This document shows positions 24,193-33,591 of a DNA stretch of 64,000 bases, piece after piece (the stretch's first letter is position 1; every line of letters starts with the position of its first letter). The translations under genes were made by a program, and so were the position numbers. The notes beneath the pieces are model-generated. The model ran no database searches, was not told where the DNA came from, and saw only the letters and a list, made by a program, of their open reading frames with translations. The stretch covers positions 54,046-118,045 of the forward strand of contig CAYNID010000006.1 in assembly GCA_964397425.1 (NCBI GenBank), written 5' to 3'. The stretch is from Hallerella sp964397425 (GTDB lineage: Bacteria > Fibrobacterota > Fibrobacteria > Fibrobacterales > Fibrobacteraceae).

Positions 24193-25379
24193 AGTTCAAA
24201 AAGTTTTTGAAATGGCGGAAATTGACGCTTCCCTTTATGGGCATCCTCTTCGCCCTTGAAAAATGGATTCCGTTTCGGGACAAACGGCTTTGGCTGTTTG
24301 GCTGCTGGCAAGGGGAAAAGTACGACGACAATTCAAAATATCTGTTTGAATATGTGAATCGGCATGGGAAAAAAATCCGCTGCGTCTGGATTTCTAGAAG
24401 TGCAGCTGTCGTCGAACAGGTGCGCAAGTTGGGATATGAAGCGTATCGGGCGAATTCTTTCAGGGGAATCTGGACGGCCTTGCGTTGTGGAATCGCAGTC
24501 ATGACCAATGGATTGGAGGACTTTGGAATGGTTCCTCTTGTCGGCGGCGCCAAAATAGTGGCTCTTTGGCATGGTGTAGGCGGATTCAAGAAAATCTACA
24601 ACGAAAATTACAGCGGAACCAAATTGCGGATAAAGAAAACGGTTGACTTTTTTTTCAACTGGGTTTACCGCGATCTTTCGCTTGCGACTTCGGAATATAC
24701 GGTGGAACGAATCATGGAACAGTTTGGCGTCAAACGGGATTCCATCGTCATTACGGGGCAACCGAGGAATGATTTGTTCCGACAGTCTTTTTCAAAACAG
24801 GACCTGCTCCCTTTTGATTTGAACGGCGTTTCCAAAGTAGTGCTTTACATGCCCACGTATCGGGTCAATCCGCAGACGGGCGAAGACGTGGTGGGGAACA
24901 TTCTCAACGAGTTGAATGCTTCGGCGGACTTCAACCGTTTTCTGGAAGAGCAAAAAATACGATTCCTGGTCAAACTGCATCCGTTGACCCGTTTTAAAAT
25001 GGAAGCGCCTTCTAAAAATTGGCTGCTTCTCGAAGACAAAGCGGCCAAATCCGTTCAACACTTGCTGATGGCTGCAGATGTTTTGGTATCGGATTATTCC
25101 AGCTGCTGTGTGGATTACGCTTTGTTGAATCGGCCCATCGTATTTTACGTTCCCGATGAATCAGAATACCTTTCGTATTCGTCGGTGAATGACGCTTATT
25201 TCCGGATTGTGAAGGAAAAGGCCCAAACGGTAAACGATTTGATTCGGCTGATTTCTTTGAACAGCTTGACACAAACTGAGCGGCTGAACGCGCTTTTCGA
25301 AGACAAATCCATCAAGGGATCTTGTTACAGCGAAAATATGTATCGGGCGATATGCCGTGAATTTTCCATAGATGGTTAG
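24189..25379 (+). CDS. CDP-glycerol:glycerophosphotransferase family protein (TagF/TarF-like)
   Basis: 396 residues from the ATG overlapping the previous stop. Family motifs: VALWHGVGGFKK, TGQPRNDLF, VLYMPTYRVN, FLVKLHPL, ADVLVSDYSSCCVDYALLNRPIVFYVPD. The family transfers glycerol-phosphate or ribitol-phosphate from CDP-alcohols to build teichoic acids and related capsules on the cytoplasmic face. It is short for TagF, nearer TagB/TarF catalytic domain size. Its neighbour is a TarI-like cytidylyltransferase, which could supply CDP-ribitol or another CDP-alcohol. Confidence 0.85.
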   Translation: MKFKKFLKWRKLTLPFMGILFALEKWIPFRDKRLWLFGCWQGEKYDDNSKYLFEYVNRHGKKIRCVWISRSAAVVEQVRKLGYEAYRANSFRGIWTALRCGIAVMTNGLEDFGMVPLVGGAKIVALWHGVGGFKKIYNENYSGTKLRIKKTVDFFFNWVYRDLSLATSEYTVERIMEQFGVKRDSIVITGQPRNDLFRQSFSKQDLLPFDLNGVSKVVLYMPTYRVNPQTGEDVVGNILNELNASADFNRFLEEQKIRFLVKLHPLTRFKMEAPSKNWLLLEDKAAKSVQHLLMAADVLVSDYSSCCVDYALLNRPIVFYVPDESEYLSYSSVNDAYFRIVKEKAQTVNDLIRLISLNSLTQTERLNALFEDKSIKGSCYSENMYRAICREFSIDG

Positions 25380-25387
25380 AGGTTGAA

Positions 25388-26116
25388 ATGAAAAATATCG
25401 CATTGATCTTTGCCGGTGGAACGGGAACGCGAATGAATACCAAAGCGTTGCCAAAACAGTTTTTGGAACTGGATGGCAGGGCCATCATCATTCACACGCT
25501 GGAACATTTTGAAAAACATCCGGAAATCGAATCGATTTGTGTCGTGTGCTTGGAAACGTGGATTCCGCACCTGCAAAAATTGCTCCAGAAGTTTTCGATA
25601 TCAAAAGTACGTTGGATTGTTCCTGGGGGAAAATCGGGCCAAGAATCCATTTACAATGGATTGAAGGCGATTTGCGAAGCGGAAGAAAAATGGGAAGATG
25701 TTGCCGTGTTGATCCATGATGGCGTGCGCCCGCTCATTCATGAAAAAGTCATTTCTGAAAATATTGCTTGCGTTCGAAAGTATGGTTCCGCGATAACGGT
25801 TGCGCCGGCGGTGGAAACTATCATCACGGTCGATGAAAAATCTGAAATTCAAAATATTTACAATCGGGATCGCTGCCACTTGGCACGTGCGCCGCAAAGC
25901 TTTGTGCTCAAAAACATCTGGGAGGCGCATCAATCGGCGAAAAAAGAAGGAATCAACAATATGATTGATTCGGCGTGCTTGATGAAACATTACGGTTATG
26001 CGCTTCGAATGGTAGATGGTCCGGTGGAAAATATCAAGATTACGACACCTATGGATTTTTACTTGTTCAAAGCGATTTATGAAACTTGGCAAAGTTCACA
26101 GGTCTTTGGAATTTGA
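25388..26116 (+). CDS. IspD/TarI-family cytidylyltransferase (ribitol-5-phosphate type likely)
   Basis: 242 residues. N-terminal FAGGTGTRMNTKALPKQFLELDGRAIIIHTLE: glycine-rich loop, Arg15 and Lys23 for CTP binding. Also HDGVRPLI and VAPAVETI, then IYNRDRCHLARAPQSF. The IIIHTLEHFEKHPEI region and polysaccharide context favour TarI/Bcs1-like activity (CTP plus ribitol-5-phosphate to CDP-ribitol) over IspD of isoprenoid synthesis, but a classical TarJ reductase is not next to it. One base overlaps the next gene. Confidence 0.82.
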   Translation: MKNIALIFAGGTGTRMNTKALPKQFLELDGRAIIIHTLEHFEKHPEIESICVVCLETWIPHLQKLLQKFSISKVRWIVPGGKSGQESIYNGLKAICEAEEKWEDVAVLIHDGVRPLIHEKVISENIACVRKYGSAITVAPAVETIITVDEKSEIQNIYNRDRCHLARAPQSFVLKNIWEAHQSAKKEGINNMIDSACLMKHYGYALRMVDGPVENIKITTPMDFYLFKAIYETWQSSQVFGI

Positions 26117-27177
26117 TGATGGAAAACGTAGAATCAGAAAATGTTTGGCAACAGGAAGATCTGGAATTTGTCGCCCATTCAAAAACGATTCCTTGGAATC
26201 TTTTAAAAGGAAAATCCATTTTCATTACGGGCGCGACAGGGCTCATCGGTTCTTTTTTGACGAAACTTTTAGTTTGTCGAAACCGCTTGTTTCATGACGA
26301 TATTCAAATCTACGCGCTGGTGCGGAATCTGGAAAAAGCGAAAGCCTTGATTCCGCAAAGTGGAAATGTTCACCTTGTCCACGGAGACATTTGTGGAGAT
26401 TATCCGCTGCCATCGGATTTGAATTTCATCGTTCATGCGGCGAGTGTCACCAGTTCTAAAATGTTTGTTTCGAAACCTGTTGAAACGATTCGAACGGCGT
26501 TATTTGGCACGGAACGGTTGCTTCAAAAAGCGAAATCGTTGACCTTGGACGGCTTTTTGTATTTGTCTTCTCTCGAAGTTTACGGCGTTCCTTTTGATGG
26601 GACAATTCAAATTCCAGAAACTTATTTTGGACGCATTGATCCCATGCAAGTCCGCAGCAGCTATTCCGAAGGGAAACGGATGGCGGAGTGCCTTTGCGCG
26701 TCATTTGCAGCAGAATATAGGGTGCCGGTAAAGGTCGCCCGGTTGACGCAAACATTTGGAGCGGGAGTCGCTTATGATGATGGCCGGGTCTTTGCCCAAT
26801 TTGCCCGCAGTGCGATAGAAGGGAAAGACATTGTTCTTCGGACAAAAGGGGAAACCCTTCGCAATTATTGTTATGTGGCCGATGCTGTTTCAGCCATGCT
26901 GTTTATCCTTTTAAAGGGGAAGGTCGGCGAAGCTTATAATGTGGCGAATGAAGATACGGGCATCAGCGTTGTCGATATGGCAGAATTTGTCGTGAAGAAT
27001 TTTTCGCAGGGAAAAAGTCGCGTGGTTTTTGATTTGGCGGAGGATGCGGCTCAATTGGGCTACAATCCTGTTGTGAAGGCCTGTTTGAATGTAGACAAAT
27101 TAAAATCGTTGGGATGGAGTGCAAAATTTAATTTGTACCAGATGTACGAACGGATGATAGGGAGCATGCGAAAATGA
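26116..27177 (+). CDS. NAD-dependent epimerase/dehydratase (extended SDR)
   Basis: 353 residues from the ATG in the TGATG overlap. TGATGLIG at about residues 38-45 binds NAD(P); the catalytic YxxxK is Tyr183/Lys187 (SSYSEGKRMAE); SSLEVYG holds the Ser. The pattern fits dTDP-glucose 4,6-dehydratase, UDP-glucuronate decarboxylase or 4-epimerase types. Coupling to the TarI-like gene raises the possibility that it acts on a CDP-linked or phosphorylated polyol/sugar. The exact substrate is not readable. Confidence 0.8.
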   Translation: MMENVESENVWQQEDLEFVAHSKTIPWNLLKGKSIFITGATGLIGSFLTKLLVCRNRLFHDDIQIYALVRNLEKAKALIPQSGNVHLVHGDICGDYPLPSDLNFIVHAASVTSSKMFVSKPVETIRTALFGTERLLQKAKSLTLDGFLYLSSLEVYGVPFDGTIQIPETYFGRIDPMQVRSSYSEGKRMAECLCASFAAEYRVPVKVARLTQTFGAGVAYDDGRVFAQFARSAIEGKDIVLRTKGETLRNYCYVADAVSAMLFILLKGKVGEAYNVANEDTGISVVDMAEFVVKNFSQGKSRVVFDLAEDAAQLGYNPVVKACLNVDKLKSLGWSAKFNLYQMYERMIGSMRK

Positions 27178-28010
27178 TATCGGTTGTCATGCCCACATAT
27201 AATCGGGGCCGCTTAATGGAAAAGGCGGCGCTGAGCGTGCTTGGACAAAGTGTCAAAGAGATTGAACTGATTATTGTCGACGACGGGTCTTCCGACAATA
27301 CGGCGGATGTTGTCAAATCGTTGAAAGATCCGCGCGTGAAATATGTGTTCCAAAAAAACAGTGGCGCTTGTGTTGCCCGGAACAATGGGGTCGATCATGC
27401 GGATGGAGAATACATCGCCTTTCATGACAGCGATGATATTTGGCATGCGGATAAGCTGGAAAAGCAAATGGCGGCCTTGCAAAAATTCGATGCCGATGTC
27501 GTTTTTTGCCGGATGGACAAAGTGGTGAATGGGCAAAAGGTGGATACGATAGGAAAACTTTTCCCAGAAGGTTTGTTGGATCCGCGAATGTTGCCGTTGG
27601 CGATAGGAACGCAAACTCTGCTGGGAAAACGCTCCGTGTTCAAAGAAGAACGGTTTGACCCGGAAATGCCCCGGTTTCAAGAATTTGAAATGCTCGTGCG
27701 GATTCAAAAAAAATTCAAAATCTGCGGAATGGCGGAATCTTTGGTGGATTACGTTTTGCAAGACGATTCCATTTCGATGAATCCGGATAAGTTTTTGCTG
27801 GCTTGGAAACTGATGCTCCAAAAGCATCCTGATTTTTTGACAGTCTATGCAACATCCCGTGACCGAATCGCTTATGATGTTTTAAAAAATGCATTTTCAG
27901 TTGAAAATAAAGGGAGCCGCGCCAAGATGATTGCGCTTGCCTTTTATTTCAAAAAGTCGCCGAGAATGTTGTGGCGGCTGTTCAAATTTTGGGCGAATCG
28001 AAACGCTTGA
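27174..28010 (+). CDS. Glycosyltransferase family 2
   Basis: 278 residues. GT-A start MISVVMPTYNRGRLMEKAALS, LIIVDDGSSDNT, VARNNGVDHADGEYIAFHDSDD with the DXD-equivalent, then RFQEFEMLVRIQKK. A single-domain inverting transferase. It overlaps the epimerase by ATGA and is the last gene of the plus-strand operon. Its 3' end overlaps the convergent acyltransferase gene by 29 nt. Confidence 0.88.
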   Translation: MISVVMPTYNRGRLMEKAALSVLGQSVKEIELIIVDDGSSDNTADVVKSLKDPRVKYVFQKNSGACVARNNGVDHADGEYIAFHDSDDIWHADKLEKQMAALQKFDADVVFCRMDKVVNGQKVDTIGKLFPEGLLDPRMLPLAIGTQTLLGKRSVFKEERFDPEMPRFQEFEMLVRIQKKFKICGMAESLVDYVLQDDSISMNPDKFLLAWKLMLQKHPDFLTVYATSRDRIAYDVLKNAFSVENKGSRAKMIALAFYFKKSPRMLWRLFKFWANRNA

Positions 28011-29055
28011 ATTTGGAGAAAGAAATTTGCCAGTATTTGTAAGGGAATGCGATTAAAAGTGTGATTCCAAAGCAAATCAATACGTAGAGGATAGGATTTT
28101 GCTTGACAAAATTTCCTCCGTCAATGCTGAACAAGGCTATCATGGGCAGGCGTTGATAAATATACAGCGGAAAGAGATGGGCTCCCAGCCATTTTAACGG
28201 TCCGTTTTGAACTTGAATTTTCATGGACAACAGGAGAATGCAAAAAACGCAGGCTAAACTGTCTAAATTGTAAAGGATTCCGCGGAAAGAGTTGGGTAAA
28301 ATCCGGAAACCTGCGAAAATGAAAATGGACAGCGGAAGAAAAATCCGGTAGTACTTTTTCAAAATGGGCAGCCATTTTTCTTTGTAGGCGGAAAAAATTA
28401 CGCCGGCGGGAAATGTCAAAATCGTATTGTACCACCAGTCCTTTTTTTCTGTCGCCAAAAACAGAATCATGCCGGCAAATAGCAGCAACATGAAAAATAA
28501 AGTCCTCACAGAAAGCTGCGTTTTGGAATTGGATGAAATGGAAAAGGATATCCAGGTGATGCAATAGCACAGAAGAATGTCAAAAATATACCAGTTGCTG
28601 TTGCCAAAACTATCCCAACCGATAAAAGCCAAGGGGATGTTCGTATTCAAAGGCTTTTCTAACAGAATGGCTAAAATGAAAAAAGCGAAAACGGCAACGT
28701 CAAAATTGAGAAGTGTGGGCAAAATCCTTTTGACGGGAAATTGTCGAATGTATTCGCGCTTCTTCTTTTTGATGGACTCCATGATTCCATAACCGGAATA
28801 AAAAAGGAACGTGACGACAATGAACTGGCCGAGTTGCCTGTCTAACAGCAGATAAGCTTTGTCAAAAGGCGAAGAAAATGAATAGCCACTTTGAATGATG
28901 TATTGGACGATGTGGCGGCAAAAAACAAAAAGAATGAATATTCCGTTGATGGAGCAGGTTTGTTCTTTACTCAAGAAGCCGTCAAAAAATCCAGCTTTCG
29001 AAAAACGGATTTTCCAAAGGCATAGAAGAAAGATGGGTATATAGAGAATGCTCAT
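27982..29055 (-). CDS. Acyltransferase 3 family membrane protein
   Basis: 357 residues with about ten hydrophobic helices. The FVFCRHIVQYI segment contains the conserved Arg-His near the first helices, and FIVVTFLFYSGYGIMES and WYIFDILLCYC follow the OafA/WecH pattern. Such proteins O-acetylate surface polysaccharides using acetyl-CoA as donor. It is the last gene of the minus operon, overlapping the TagF-like gene before it by ATGA. Confidence 0.82.
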   Translation of the reverse strand: MSILYIPIFLLCLWKIRFSKAGFFDGFLSKEQTCSINGIFILFVFCRHIVQYIIQSGYSFSSPFDKAYLLLDRQLGQFIVVTFLFYSGYGIMESIKKKKREYIRQFPVKRILPTLLNFDVAVFAFFILAILLEKPLNTNIPLAFIGWDSFGNSNWYIFDILLCYCITWISFSISSNSKTQLSVRTLFFMLLLFAGMILFLATEKKDWWYNTILTFPAGVIFSAYKEKWLPILKKYYRIFLPLSIFIFAGFRILPNSFRGILYNLDSLACVFCILLLSMKIQVQNGPLKWLGAHLFPLYIYQRLPMIALFSIDGGNFVKQNPILYVLICFGITLLIAFPYKYWQISFSKFKRFDSPKI

Positions 29056-30344
29056 TTTTTTAGAGAAGTTGTGCTTGGAAAAAAGAAATCTTTAATTCGT
29101 TTCGTCGCATTCCCGTCAGGATACTTGATGAATAAATCTTTTAAAAAGGCGCGCTTTTCTTTGGCGGAATCCTTTCTTTCGGCGATTTCGCGGATGGCGG
29201 ATTGTAAATCGCTTATGTTGTATGCAATGTTCCCCGCACAAATTGATTCGATGGGTTCAATGAAAAATCCGCGCGTTTTCCGGTATTGCTCGATGTCGTA
29301 AAAATAATAGATGATGGGACGGTTTAAAAAAAGATAATCGTATACGGTTGTCGTGTAATCGGTGATGATGCTGTCGGAAATGGACAGCAGGGGATTTAAA
29401 CTGGTTTTGATTTTATCAGCCAAATCTTTGTAAAATAAAATTCGGCTGCTGGATTGGGATTGTATGACAGAGGTTTGAGCCTGTTGAATGGGATGAACTT
29501 TGGCGATGATGAGTGTTTCTGTTTCTGCCAAAGTTTTTTCCAAAGAGGCGGAATCGTCTGCGGTGATATGTCCCCAAATCGATCGGCTCGTCGCTTTTTC
29601 TTTGTCGAAAAATTCTCTGGCGGGATTCTCGTAGTCCCGATGGGTGGGAACGTAAGTTATCAGATTTTTAAAATGAAAACCGACGATGTTTTCTATCTGT
29701 TTTCGCAAATCAGAATGGTCCTTGAAGAGAGTATCGTTCCGTGGAAATCCTAACGGGAGAAAATTTGCGTAGTAGTGGCAGTTGTCTAGGGCGATGAATT
29801 TGGAGCAGATGTCCGAAATGGAAAGGTTGTAATCGTATAATCGGTGCATTTCTTGCTGTTCTTCGAGCATCTTTTGATAGCCGCCATGGTTTTCCCATCG
29901 GAAAAATTCATTTTTGATTAATCCTCCGAAGTAGTTCAGGCAAATGCATTTTTGGTTTTTTGATTTGTAACGGATGCGGGTGTAGTCTGTGTCCGTGAAA
30001 ATCGTTTTGCATTTTGTGATGGCTTTCCACGTTCCGCGCCCGTCTTGATACCGGACAAAGTGGATCCTTTCGGGATGAAACGGTTTGACGTAATTTTGAT
30101 AAGAAGCCAAGCGATCGTCGTGATAATAGAGGATGTAAAAATGGTAGCGGTTGAACCGTTCGTCGCGAACGAGATCGTTGAACAGGCAAAGGACATTGTC
30201 TGAATCGCCGTTTAAAATATCGTAGCCGTCAAAGCGGCAATTTCCATGAGGATAAAAAAAGATGGATTCGGGATCTTTGCGGACAATCCGGTTGTAAATG
30301 GTCTTGATGGTCAATTTGACTTTTTGCAAAATGTGAAATTTCAT
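29052..30344 (-). CDS. CDP-glycerol:glycerophosphotransferase family protein, second copy
   Basis: 430 residues. Family motifs LGFPRND, ITYVPTHRDYENP, LIIAKVHP, ISDSIITDYTTTVYDYLFLNRPIIYYFYD. Same family as 24189-25379 but clearly divergent, so probably a different acceptor or alcohol phosphate. Its ATG overlaps the flippase stop by 4 nt. Expected at the cytoplasmic membrane face, using CDP-glycerol from the TagD-like enzyme in the same operon. Confidence 0.83.
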   Translation of the reverse strand: MKFHILQKVKLTIKTIYNRIVRKDPESIFFYPHGNCRFDGYDILNGDSDNVLCLFNDLVRDERFNRYHFYILYYHDDRLASYQNYVKPFHPERIHFVRYQDGRGTWKAITKCKTIFTDTDYTRIRYKSKNQKCICLNYFGGLIKNEFFRWENHGGYQKMLEEQQEMHRLYDYNLSISDICSKFIALDNCHYYANFLPLGFPRNDTLFKDHSDLRKQIENIVGFHFKNLITYVPTHRDYENPAREFFDKEKATSRSIWGHITADDSASLEKTLAETETLIIAKVHPIQQAQTSVIQSQSSSRILFYKDLADKIKTSLNPLLSISDSIITDYTTTVYDYLFLNRPIIYYFYDIEQYRKTRGFFIEPIESICAGNIAYNISDLQSAIREIAERKDSAKEKRAFLKDLFIKYPDGNATKRIKDFFFPSTTSLKK

Positions 30345-31780
30345 AATTCCTTTTTGAATTTTTGCTTTACCAGGGCGATGAGTTCTTGCATATCAGACGT
30401 TTTTCTCAGCAGGAACCAGTAAAGAAAGAGCGAAAGAGCGGCTCCGCATAAGATGGTGACGATATCGGGCAAATCCCAAAATGTCAAAAGATAGCTGGGA
30501 AGGCAAGAGAGGAAGCAGCAAAGTAAATAGGGGGAAAAATCTTTCACCTGTTGAATGTATCCGAGATGGAAAAGTTTTCCCGTATAGTATGTGTTGATGA
30601 AAACGGCAATTTGATTATAAAGCAATTTGGAAAGGCAAATCGCCAATACGCCGAATGGAATGGCACAAAGCAAAATGATGACGGAAATGATTTTTTTGAT
30701 GATTTCCAGTTTGAGGAAAAGGTCGGAACGGCCCTTCACTTTTAACAGGTTCAAATTGATTGTGCTCAAATGGTCAAACATGTAAGAAAAGGCGAAAGCG
30801 TGCAGATAAATGACCGCAGGAGCCCACTTGTCGGAAAGGCAAATGGAGATGATGGGCTCCGCCAAGGCGCAAAGGATTCCAGAAAGGATGAAAATGCAAA
30901 GGGACGTGATTCGAATGTATTTCCGGTAAACGGCGACCAGCCTTTCTTCATCGTCTTGAATTTTGGCTAGAATCGGATACGTGACAGTTTGCAAAACGTC
31001 GTTAATGGTTTTATTCGGCAAATCGGCAAAATGGGAACCGCGGGAATAAAATCCCAAATCGCTGGCGGTGTAAAATTTTCCAATGGCGATCGTTGTCATG
31101 TTCCTGTATAAAGTGTGCAAGATGCCGGCGGCCAACAATTTGCTGCCAAAGGAGCCCAGCTCTTTGAACGACGTTTTGCTGAAAGCTTTTGTGGGGAACC
31201 ATTTGCATACGTAACAAATAAAGACGAGATTGATGAGAGAGGCGATAATCTGTTGAAAGACCAGAGCCCAAATTCCATAACCCAGATAAGCGAAAATGAT
31301 TCCACAAATTCCAGAGGTAAACGAAGACAAAATATTTCTTTTCGCCAAGGATTTGAACTTCAAATTTTTTTGCAGCATGGCGACTTGTACAGCCATGATG
31401 GCGTTTATGACAAGGGTAATTGCTTGAACCCTCAAAACGGGGCACAGAATGTCAATGTGAAAAAATCCGGCTATCCAAGGCGCGGCAAAAAACAGGGCGG
31501 CGTAAAAAAGAATGGAAACGGCGAAGTTGAAATAAAAGACGGTGCAAAAATCCGATTCTGTTGCGTTGTTTTTTCGGATGAGTGCGGAATTGAATCCGCT
31601 GTCGATAAAGGTTTGCGAAATCGAAAAGAAGATGGCTAACATGCCGATGGCGCCGTAATCCGAAGGCGCAAGCAAGCGGGCCATGACGAGGCCTAAAAAA
31701 AACTGGATTCCTTGGACGAATAATTTTTCCAAAAAATTCCATTTGACACTTTTAATCGTCTGCTGCTTGATGGAAGCCAT
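30341..31780 (-). CDS. Polysaccharide flippase (Wzx/MOP superfamily)
   Basis: 479 residues with about 12-14 hydrophobic helices. The N-terminus MASIKQQTIKSVKWNFLEKL and the LARLLAPSDYGAIGMLAIFF-type stretch (ARLLAPSDYGAIG) match Wzx/TuaB-like oligosaccharide flippases, which move undecaprenyl-linked units across the inner membrane. It lies between LicD and TagF-like genes and so probably exports this operon's product. No lesion seen. Confidence 0.88.
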   Translation of the reverse strand: MASIKQQTIKSVKWNFLEKLFVQGIQFFLGLVMARLLAPSDYGAIGMLAIFFSISQTFIDSGFNSALIRKNNATESDFCTVFYFNFAVSILFYAALFFAAPWIAGFFHIDILCPVLRVQAITLVINAIMAVQVAMLQKNLKFKSLAKRNILSSFTSGICGIIFAYLGYGIWALVFQQIIASLINLVFICYVCKWFPTKAFSKTSFKELGSFGSKLLAAGILHTLYRNMTTIAIGKFYTASDLGFYSRGSHFADLPNKTINDVLQTVTYPILAKIQDDEERLVAVYRKYIRITSLCIFILSGILCALAEPIISICLSDKWAPAVIYLHAFAFSYMFDHLSTINLNLLKVKGRSDLFLKLEIIKKIISVIILLCAIPFGVLAICLSKLLYNQIAVFINTYYTGKLFHLGYIQQVKDFSPYLLCCFLSCLPSYLLTFWDLPDIVTILCGAALSLFLYWFLLRKTSDMQELIALVKQKFKKEL

Positions 31781-31805
31781 TGAAATTCAAATTCCCAAAA
31801 ATATT

Positions 31806-32624
31806 TTAATGTCGCCAGTAAAAACGGATGTAAGACTGGTGCTGGACCCGCTCGTTTTCGGGAGGCAGCTGCATGTAATCGCCGTAAAGCGCTTTTAAAT
31901 TTTCTTTGTAACCGTTCATGACGCAAAAATGGGAATCTTCAAAAGGCATTAAAACAGTATCGGAAAAAGTTTCTTTGGGCATGTGTTCAACTGGACCGTT
32001 GTCCATCACGGCCAACTGGGACCAAAAATCTGCGGATTCAAAAGGAATCGCTTGAATTTTTTCATTGTACTGTTCTTGCATTTTGTGGGCACCCAAATCG
32101 TTTTTCATCCGGATTTTCTTTTTGATAAGCCGGAATTTTTCTTTGATTCCGGATTGGTCCATCAAACGGGTGTAGGGGATAATCTGTTCCCATTCCGCAT
32201 GGAGCTTTTTATACAAATGGGTAAAAGATTCTTTGTCGCTGGGAACGCCGTCAAGGGGAAAAATGTCTATCCACACGCCAGTCCTTTCCGCAATCCAGTG
32301 GCTGTTCTTGGCGATGGTCTTTTGGTCGTCGAATACGCGGGCGTAGGCGATTAGGCAATCGAATGGGCATCCTTTTCCTGTATAGGCCAATTTGTATTGA
32401 CTGGAATGGTAGGTTTTTAAAAAACGCTCGTAATCGGGTATGGGCATGAATATGTCAATGTCGTCATCCCAGGGGATAAATCCTTGATGGCGGACCGCGC
32501 CAAGGAGCGTCCCGTAAGCCAGCGAATAACGGATGTCGTGAAGTTTGCAAAATTGATGGACATCTTTTAAAATATCCAAGGATACTTGTTGCAGTTCGCG
32601 CAAGGTCAGTTTAGAATTCGGCAT
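31806..32624 (-). CDS. LicD-family phosphotransferase
   Basis: 272 residues. LRELQQVSLDILKDVHQFC, SLAYGTLLGAVRHQGFIPWDDDIDIFM with the DDDID metal motif, DCLIAYARVFDDQKT and WIDIFPLDG define LicD. Bacterial LicD moves phosphocholine; the related eukaryotic fukutin/FKRP enzymes move ribitol-phosphate from CDP-ribitol. With CDP-alcohol enzymes alongside and no choline kinase visible, an alcohol-phosphate donor is as plausible as choline. It overlaps the next LicD gene by 14 nt. Confidence 0.9.
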   Translation of the reverse strand: MPNSKLTLRELQQVSLDILKDVHQFCKLHDIRYSLAYGTLLGAVRHQGFIPWDDDIDIFMPIPDYERFLKTYHSSQYKLAYTGKGCPFDCLIAYARVFDDQKTIAKNSHWIAERTGVWIDIFPLDGVPSDKESFTHLYKKLHAEWEQIIPYTRLMDQSGIKEKFRLIKKKIRMKNDLGAHKMQEQYNEKIQAIPFESADFWSQLAVMDNGPVEHMPKETFSDTVLMPFEDSHFCVMNGYKENLKALYGDYMQLPPENERVQHQSYIRFYWRH

Positions 32625-33591
32625 AGTCGATGGGAGTGCCTATCGTTTTCAGGTAAGAATTCAAATGTTGCAGCGTATGCGGAATTCCCACATCTTTGGG
32701 AAATTTTCTCCAATTTTTTCCGAATTGCTTGTTTAACATGGCGTCCGGATTGTTGGGACCGGGCAGAGATGTGTTTTCGAAGGGAATTTCTTGCAGCGGA
32801 TACAGCTCTTCATAATTTCTGAATCCGTGGAATGGATATTCTGTCAACACCCAGTTGCCGATTCCCGGTGTGATTCGAGACGTTTCCTCTAGCGAATAAA
32901 TCGGATTGTTTTTCAGTTCCTCGTCGTAAAATTCAAAAATTTCTTTCCAGCTGTGGCCGCCGTGTACGAATCGGATGATTTTTTCCCTGTAAACCATGAA
33001 TTCTTCTTCGGTAACGCCTTCTCGCACAAAGTCGTTGGAAAAAAATTCAATATTCAGAGCGTCTTTCAAGCAATTGCCGTGGTAAATGTGCAGGCAGTAG
33101 GGGGTTCGGATGAAAACGTATTTTCCGGGATAGGAACGGATGGCGTCATCGTAGAATTTGGCGTAGTTTCCCTGTTTTTGGGAAGAATCAATCCAGATGA
33201 AATCTTTTTTTCCGATATCCATTAAACGATTGAAGTCGCTTCGGGTGACCCCTAAGTCAATGTCGTCATCCCAGGGAATGAATCCGCGGTGACGGCGGGC
33301 CCCAAGCAAGGCTCCGCCTTCTAAAAACATTCGAATGTCATACTTGCCGAACATTTCAAGAATTTGTTTGGCAAATTGAAGTTCTTCCATTTGGTAATTT
33401 CGCAGGAATCCCGTCGCCGGTGTCATCTGGGAAATATCGAAATGATGTTTGAAATATTCGACTTGAAATTTCAACGAATCGATTTCTGCGTGAAGTTTTT
33501 GAATTTCATGGGCGTTGCCGGAAATGCGGTTTCGGGCTTTTTTCAAAAATTTTCGGATGGGTTGGGGAATTTTGTCGCGGACGCTTTTCAT
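32611..33591 (-). CDS. LicD-family phosphotransferase, second copy
   Basis: 326 residues. An N-terminal basic/coiled-coil region of about 60 residues precedes the LicD domain: FLEGGALLGARRHRGFIPWDDDIDLGV (metal motif) and later WVLTEYPFHGF. It is divergent from its neighbour and longer at the N-terminus, so the pair is not a recent duplication. Probably adds a different phospho-substituent or acts on a different sugar. Overlaps the TagD-like gene by 4 nt. Confidence 0.88.
   Translation of the reverse strand: MKSVRDKIPQPIRKFLKKARNRISGNAHEIQKLHAEIDSLKFQVEYFKHHFDISQMTPATGFLRNYQMEELQFAKQILEMFGKYDIRMFLEGGALLGARRHRGFIPWDDDIDLGVTRSDFNRLMDIGKKDFIWIDSSQKQGNYAKFYDDAIRSYPGKYVFIRTPYCLHIYHGNCLKDALNIEFFSNDFVREGVTEEEFMVYREKIIRFVHGGHSWKEIFEFYDEELKNNPIYSLEETSRITPGIGNWVLTEYPFHGFRNYEELYPLQEIPFENTSLPGPNNPDAMLNKQFGKNWRKFPKDVGIPHTLQHLNSYLKTIGTPIDYAEF

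Noticed and set aside
25388..26116. Housekeeping IspD for isoprenoid synthesis
   Set aside because: Not excluded, but the IIIHTLE-type segment and the position inside the polysaccharide operon favour a TarI-like role.
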